Positions 6,527 to 7,893 of a stretch of 7,893 bases of DNA are shown here, piece by piece. Position numbers and translations under genes: made by a program. Below the pieces are notes generated by a model. The model was not told the origin of the DNA. It did no database searches and saw only the letters and a program-made list of their open reading frames with translations. The stretch covers positions 1 to 7,893 of the forward strand of contig CALKAQ010000093.1 in the NCBI GenBank assembly GCA_937983075.1, given 5' to 3'. The DNA comes from an uncultured bacterium. Its GTDB lineage: Bacteria > Bacillota > Limnochordia > DTU080 > JAAYLA01. How positions within the stretch are numbered: position 1 is the first letter of the stretch; each line of letters starts with the position of its first letter.

Positions 6527-6950
6527 ACTCTCGATGCTCAGTGACGGAGCGCACTTCGAGCTGATAGTTCTGGACGAAGTGCACTCGCCGGTTCTCATCG
6601 CGTTCTAGCCAGACAGGGTGGGACTGCAGCCCGATAAGACTCACGACCCACGTGCCGTCGGGCAATTCGACATTCGTTAGACCGTGTAGGACGTCGTAGA
6701 TTGCTTTAGCCTTGTTGTACGGGGTAATCGCATCGCCCGTCCTCGGCCCACGCACCCGCACTTGGAACGTAGGGGTATCGTAGCCGAGCTTAGGATCAGC
6801 ACTTGGCCCGCCGTAAGGCGTCAGCACGACCATCTCATCGGGTACGCCCGCGCCGTCAGGCATGGCACCGAAGTCGACGTCTCGGTTCGGCCCCGTCATC
6901 GTGACGAGCCCTTTCTCGGCGAGATATTGTGCAATGCCGATGACTGCCAC
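6525..6950 (-). CDS. Tail terminator / minor capsid protein (Minor_capsid_3-like)
   Basis: This 141-residue protein has the pattern of the tail terminator group annotated as minor capsid proteins in Gram-positive phages. It opens with an N-terminal helix IAQYLAEKGLVT and continues with MVVLTPYGG, the core LGYDTPTFQVRVRGPRTGDA, a helix YNKAKAIYDVLHGL, and the closing strands IGLQSHPVWLERDENRRVHFVQNYQLEVR. Such proteins cap the growing tube and dock it on the head connector (SPP1 gp17 or lambda gpU role). The start is GTG 6950, preceded by AAGGAG (6958-6963) with 7 bases between and 4 bases after the upstream stop. An ATG at 6955 is in another frame. The gene is followed by the tube gene, as expected for a terminator. 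The family call is from remembered motifs, not from a search. Confidence 0.85.
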   Translation of the reverse strand: MAVIGIAQYLAEKGLVTMTGPNRDVDFGAMPDGAGVPDEMVVLTPYGGPSADPKLGYDTPTFQVRVRGPRTGDAITPYNKAKAIYDVLHGLTNVELPDGTWVVSLIGLQSHPVWLERDENRRVHFVQNYQLEVRSVTEHRE

Positions 6951-6954
6951 AGCA

Positions 6955-7308
6955 TCACTCCTTCAACGCCTGCCGAATTTTTCCGGCGATGTATTCCTGC
7001 ACGGCTCGTTCTCGCTCTTGGACCGTCAACTCCAGCCACTTTGCCCGTCTGCCGGGCGCATGGCGGTAGCTCAACTCTTCATGTTGCCTACGCGCATACG
7101 GCGTGTCATAGCTGACCGTAGCCTCAAGCCGCTCACGGTCAACGTCAGTCTGGCCCGATTGCATGAGTGGGCCCTCGTCAAGCGGCACGGTGCGATTTGC
7201 CTCTTCGAGGATGTGTTCTGCACCGTCAAAAAGTCCATCAGCTGCAGCAGCCCGAAGACGCTGCATAACGTCTTTGCCGTGCCACGCAAATCTGCTGCCC
7301 CGTGCCAT
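6955..7308 (-). CDS. Minor capsid / neck protein (Minor_capsid_2-like, SPP1 gp16.1 position)
   Basis: The 117-residue protein has the pattern of the minor capsid protein group related to the HK97 gp10 type. A helix AEHILEEANRTVPLDEGPLMQSG is followed by VSYDTPYARRQHEELSYRHAPGRRAKWLE and a C-terminal helix. The YDTPYA..QHE...RH.PG..AK.LE signature is characteristic. Proteins in this slot lie between the head stopper and tail terminator and help join head and tail. Start ATG 7308 overlaps the upstream TAA by one base (TAATG). The nearest purine-rich site (GAGG, 7322-7325) is about 13 bases away, so translation is probably coupled to the upstream gene. Confidence 0.85.
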   Translation of the reverse strand: MARGSRFAWHGKDVMQRLRAAAADGLFDGAEHILEEANRTVPLDEGPLMQSGQTDVDRERLEATVSYDTPYARRQHEELSYRHAPGRRAKWLELTVQERERAVQEYIAGKIRQALKE

Positions 7309-7616
7309 TAGCGCATCACAACCTCGACATGATGCGTCTTACCTAAGGCGCGCATCGGGCGCGATTCGATGACTTCGTACTGCCGCCTGTTCCATGTCAC
7401 CCGGCTCTGCGGCGGAAGATCTACGTGGGGGAAGAAAAAAGCCGTCGCTTCTGCGACGACCTCTTGGCCTTCGCGGTCTGTGACTACAACACGCCCCGGT
7501 TCGATGTGGCATTTTTCCTCCACTGGGTCGCCGTACTCGATCACGCCGCCGAAACCCGTACCGATGTAGGGCTCGACGATGGCGTTGTCTCGCAGCAAGA
7601 ATCCCGGTACCCTCAT
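7308..7616 (-). CDS. Head closure / stopper protein (Minor_capsid_1-like)
   Basis: The 102-residue protein is beta-rich, with MRVPGFLLRDNAIVEPYIGTGFGGVIEYGDPVEEKCHIEPG, then VVVTDREGQEVVAEATAFFFP, VTWNRRQYEVIESRPMRALGKTHHVEVVM. The 'ATVEPY.G....G...G.P....C.IE....VV.DREG.EVV..A..FFP' pattern matches the head-closure proteins of Gram-positive siphoviruses (SPP1 gp16 role), which seal the portal after DNA packaging. The start is ATG 7616, whose ATGA overlaps the connector's TGA (7615-7613), with GGGGTG at 7625-7630 eight bases upstream. An in-frame GTG at 7625 would lengthen it by three residues but has no usable ribosome binding site. The stop overlaps the next start by one base. Confidence 0.83.
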   Translation of the reverse strand: MRVPGFLLRDNAIVEPYIGTGFGGVIEYGDPVEEKCHIEPGRVVVTDREGQEVVAEATAFFFPHVDLPPQSRVTWNRRQYEVIESRPMRALGKTHHVEVVMR

Positions 7617-7893
7617 CGCATACACACCCCGCGATAAAGGAGCCCTGCCAGAAAGAGATACTGCTTCGCTCGTGAGGCCACATCTGGCATGCCAGCTTCG
7701 CCGAAGTCCATCGAGAATTTTCCGAGGCTGAAACTTTTGATGGTGCCTGGAAGCTCACCGATTCCTTCCGTTTGCAGCCACAGCTCTACTTGTGCGCATG
7801 TGGCCTTTTTGGCCGCCTCGCTGTGCTCGGCGTTTTCGGGATCAATCTTGCCTCGCGTGATGTAGTCTACCGCCTCGGACGCCCGCTCCAGCA
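7613..7893 (-). CDS. Head-tail connector (adaptor) protein, 5' end outside window
   Basis: The C-terminal 92 residues are visible. They are LERASEAVDYITRGKIDPEN, then EAAKKATCAQVELWLQTEG, then IKSFSLGKFSMDFGEAG, and a closing helix VASRAKQYLFLAGLLYRGVCMR. The helix-helix arrangement with 'A...IDY.T.GRI', 'VK.ATC.QVE.W' and a final 'A..YL...GLLYRGV' matches gp6/gp15-type head-tail adaptors of Gram-positive phages. These form a ring on the portal. The order adaptor, stopper, neck protein, terminator, tube is that of SPP1 and relatives. The stop TGA (7615-7613) overlaps the next gene's ATG by 4 bases. The N-terminus and start lie to the right of the window. Confidence 0.8.
   Translation of the reverse strand, partial: LERASEAVDYITRGKIDPENAEHSEAAKKATCAQVELWLQTEGIGELPGTIKSFSLGKFSMDFGEAGMPDVASRAKQYLFLAGLLYRGVCMR

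Noticed and set aside
7339..7758. A 139-residue minus-strand frame over the connector and closure genes
   Set aside because: Both real genes match known head-tail families in other frames. This one is composition noise.
1..7893. CRISPR array, tRNA, insertion sequence, defence island or attachment site
   Set aside because: No spaced direct repeats, cloverleaf, transposase or defence motif was seen, and structural genes account for almost every base.

Overview
The window is a block of siphovirus (long, non-contractile tail) structural genes, all read on the minus strand. It runs from the head-tail joint at the right edge, through the tail tube and tape measure, to the tail tip at the left edge. 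Head-joining proteins resembling those of Gram-positive phages, strong purine-rich ribosome binding sites and frequent GTG starts suggest a phage or prophage of a moderately GC-rich Gram-positive or related, possibly thermophilic, bacterium. The host cannot be named from this sequence. No integrase, lysis gene, tRNA, CRISPR array or insertion sequence is present, so free phage and prophage cannot be told apart.

In transcription order (right to left): a head-tail connector cut by the window edge (7893-7613), a head-closure protein (7616-7308), a minor capsid/neck protein (7308-6955), a tail terminator (6950-6525), the major tail tube protein (6512-6072), a tail assembly chaperone and its -1 frameshift extension (6050-5685 and 6050-5437), a 1223-residue tape measure protein (5424-1753), a small tail-tip protein (1756-1400), a second tube-like protein with a C-terminal hexapeptide repeat (1389-832), and an Asp-box (BNR/sialidase-like) tail protein cut by the left edge (826-1). 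Gaps between genes are 0 to about 21 bases and several stops overlap the next start. The block is therefore probably one translationally coupled transcript whose promoter and terminator lie outside. No stretch over 300 bases lacks a gene.

The connector, closure and neck proteins join the capsid to the tail. The terminator caps the tube, the tube protein polymerises around the tape measure protein, and the frameshifted chaperone pair loads tube subunits on the tape. The last three genes should build the tip and host-recognition parts.

Three points stand out. A frameshift signal (GGGAAAC, a 6-base spacer, then a GC-rich hairpin) sits in exactly the right frame. The tube protein has a close paralogue, about 58% identical by hand alignment, placed after the tape measure and carrying an LDGDxx repeat tail. 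That paralogue is coupled to an Asp-box protein, and no recognisable large Dit or Tal protein is seen between it and the tape measure.
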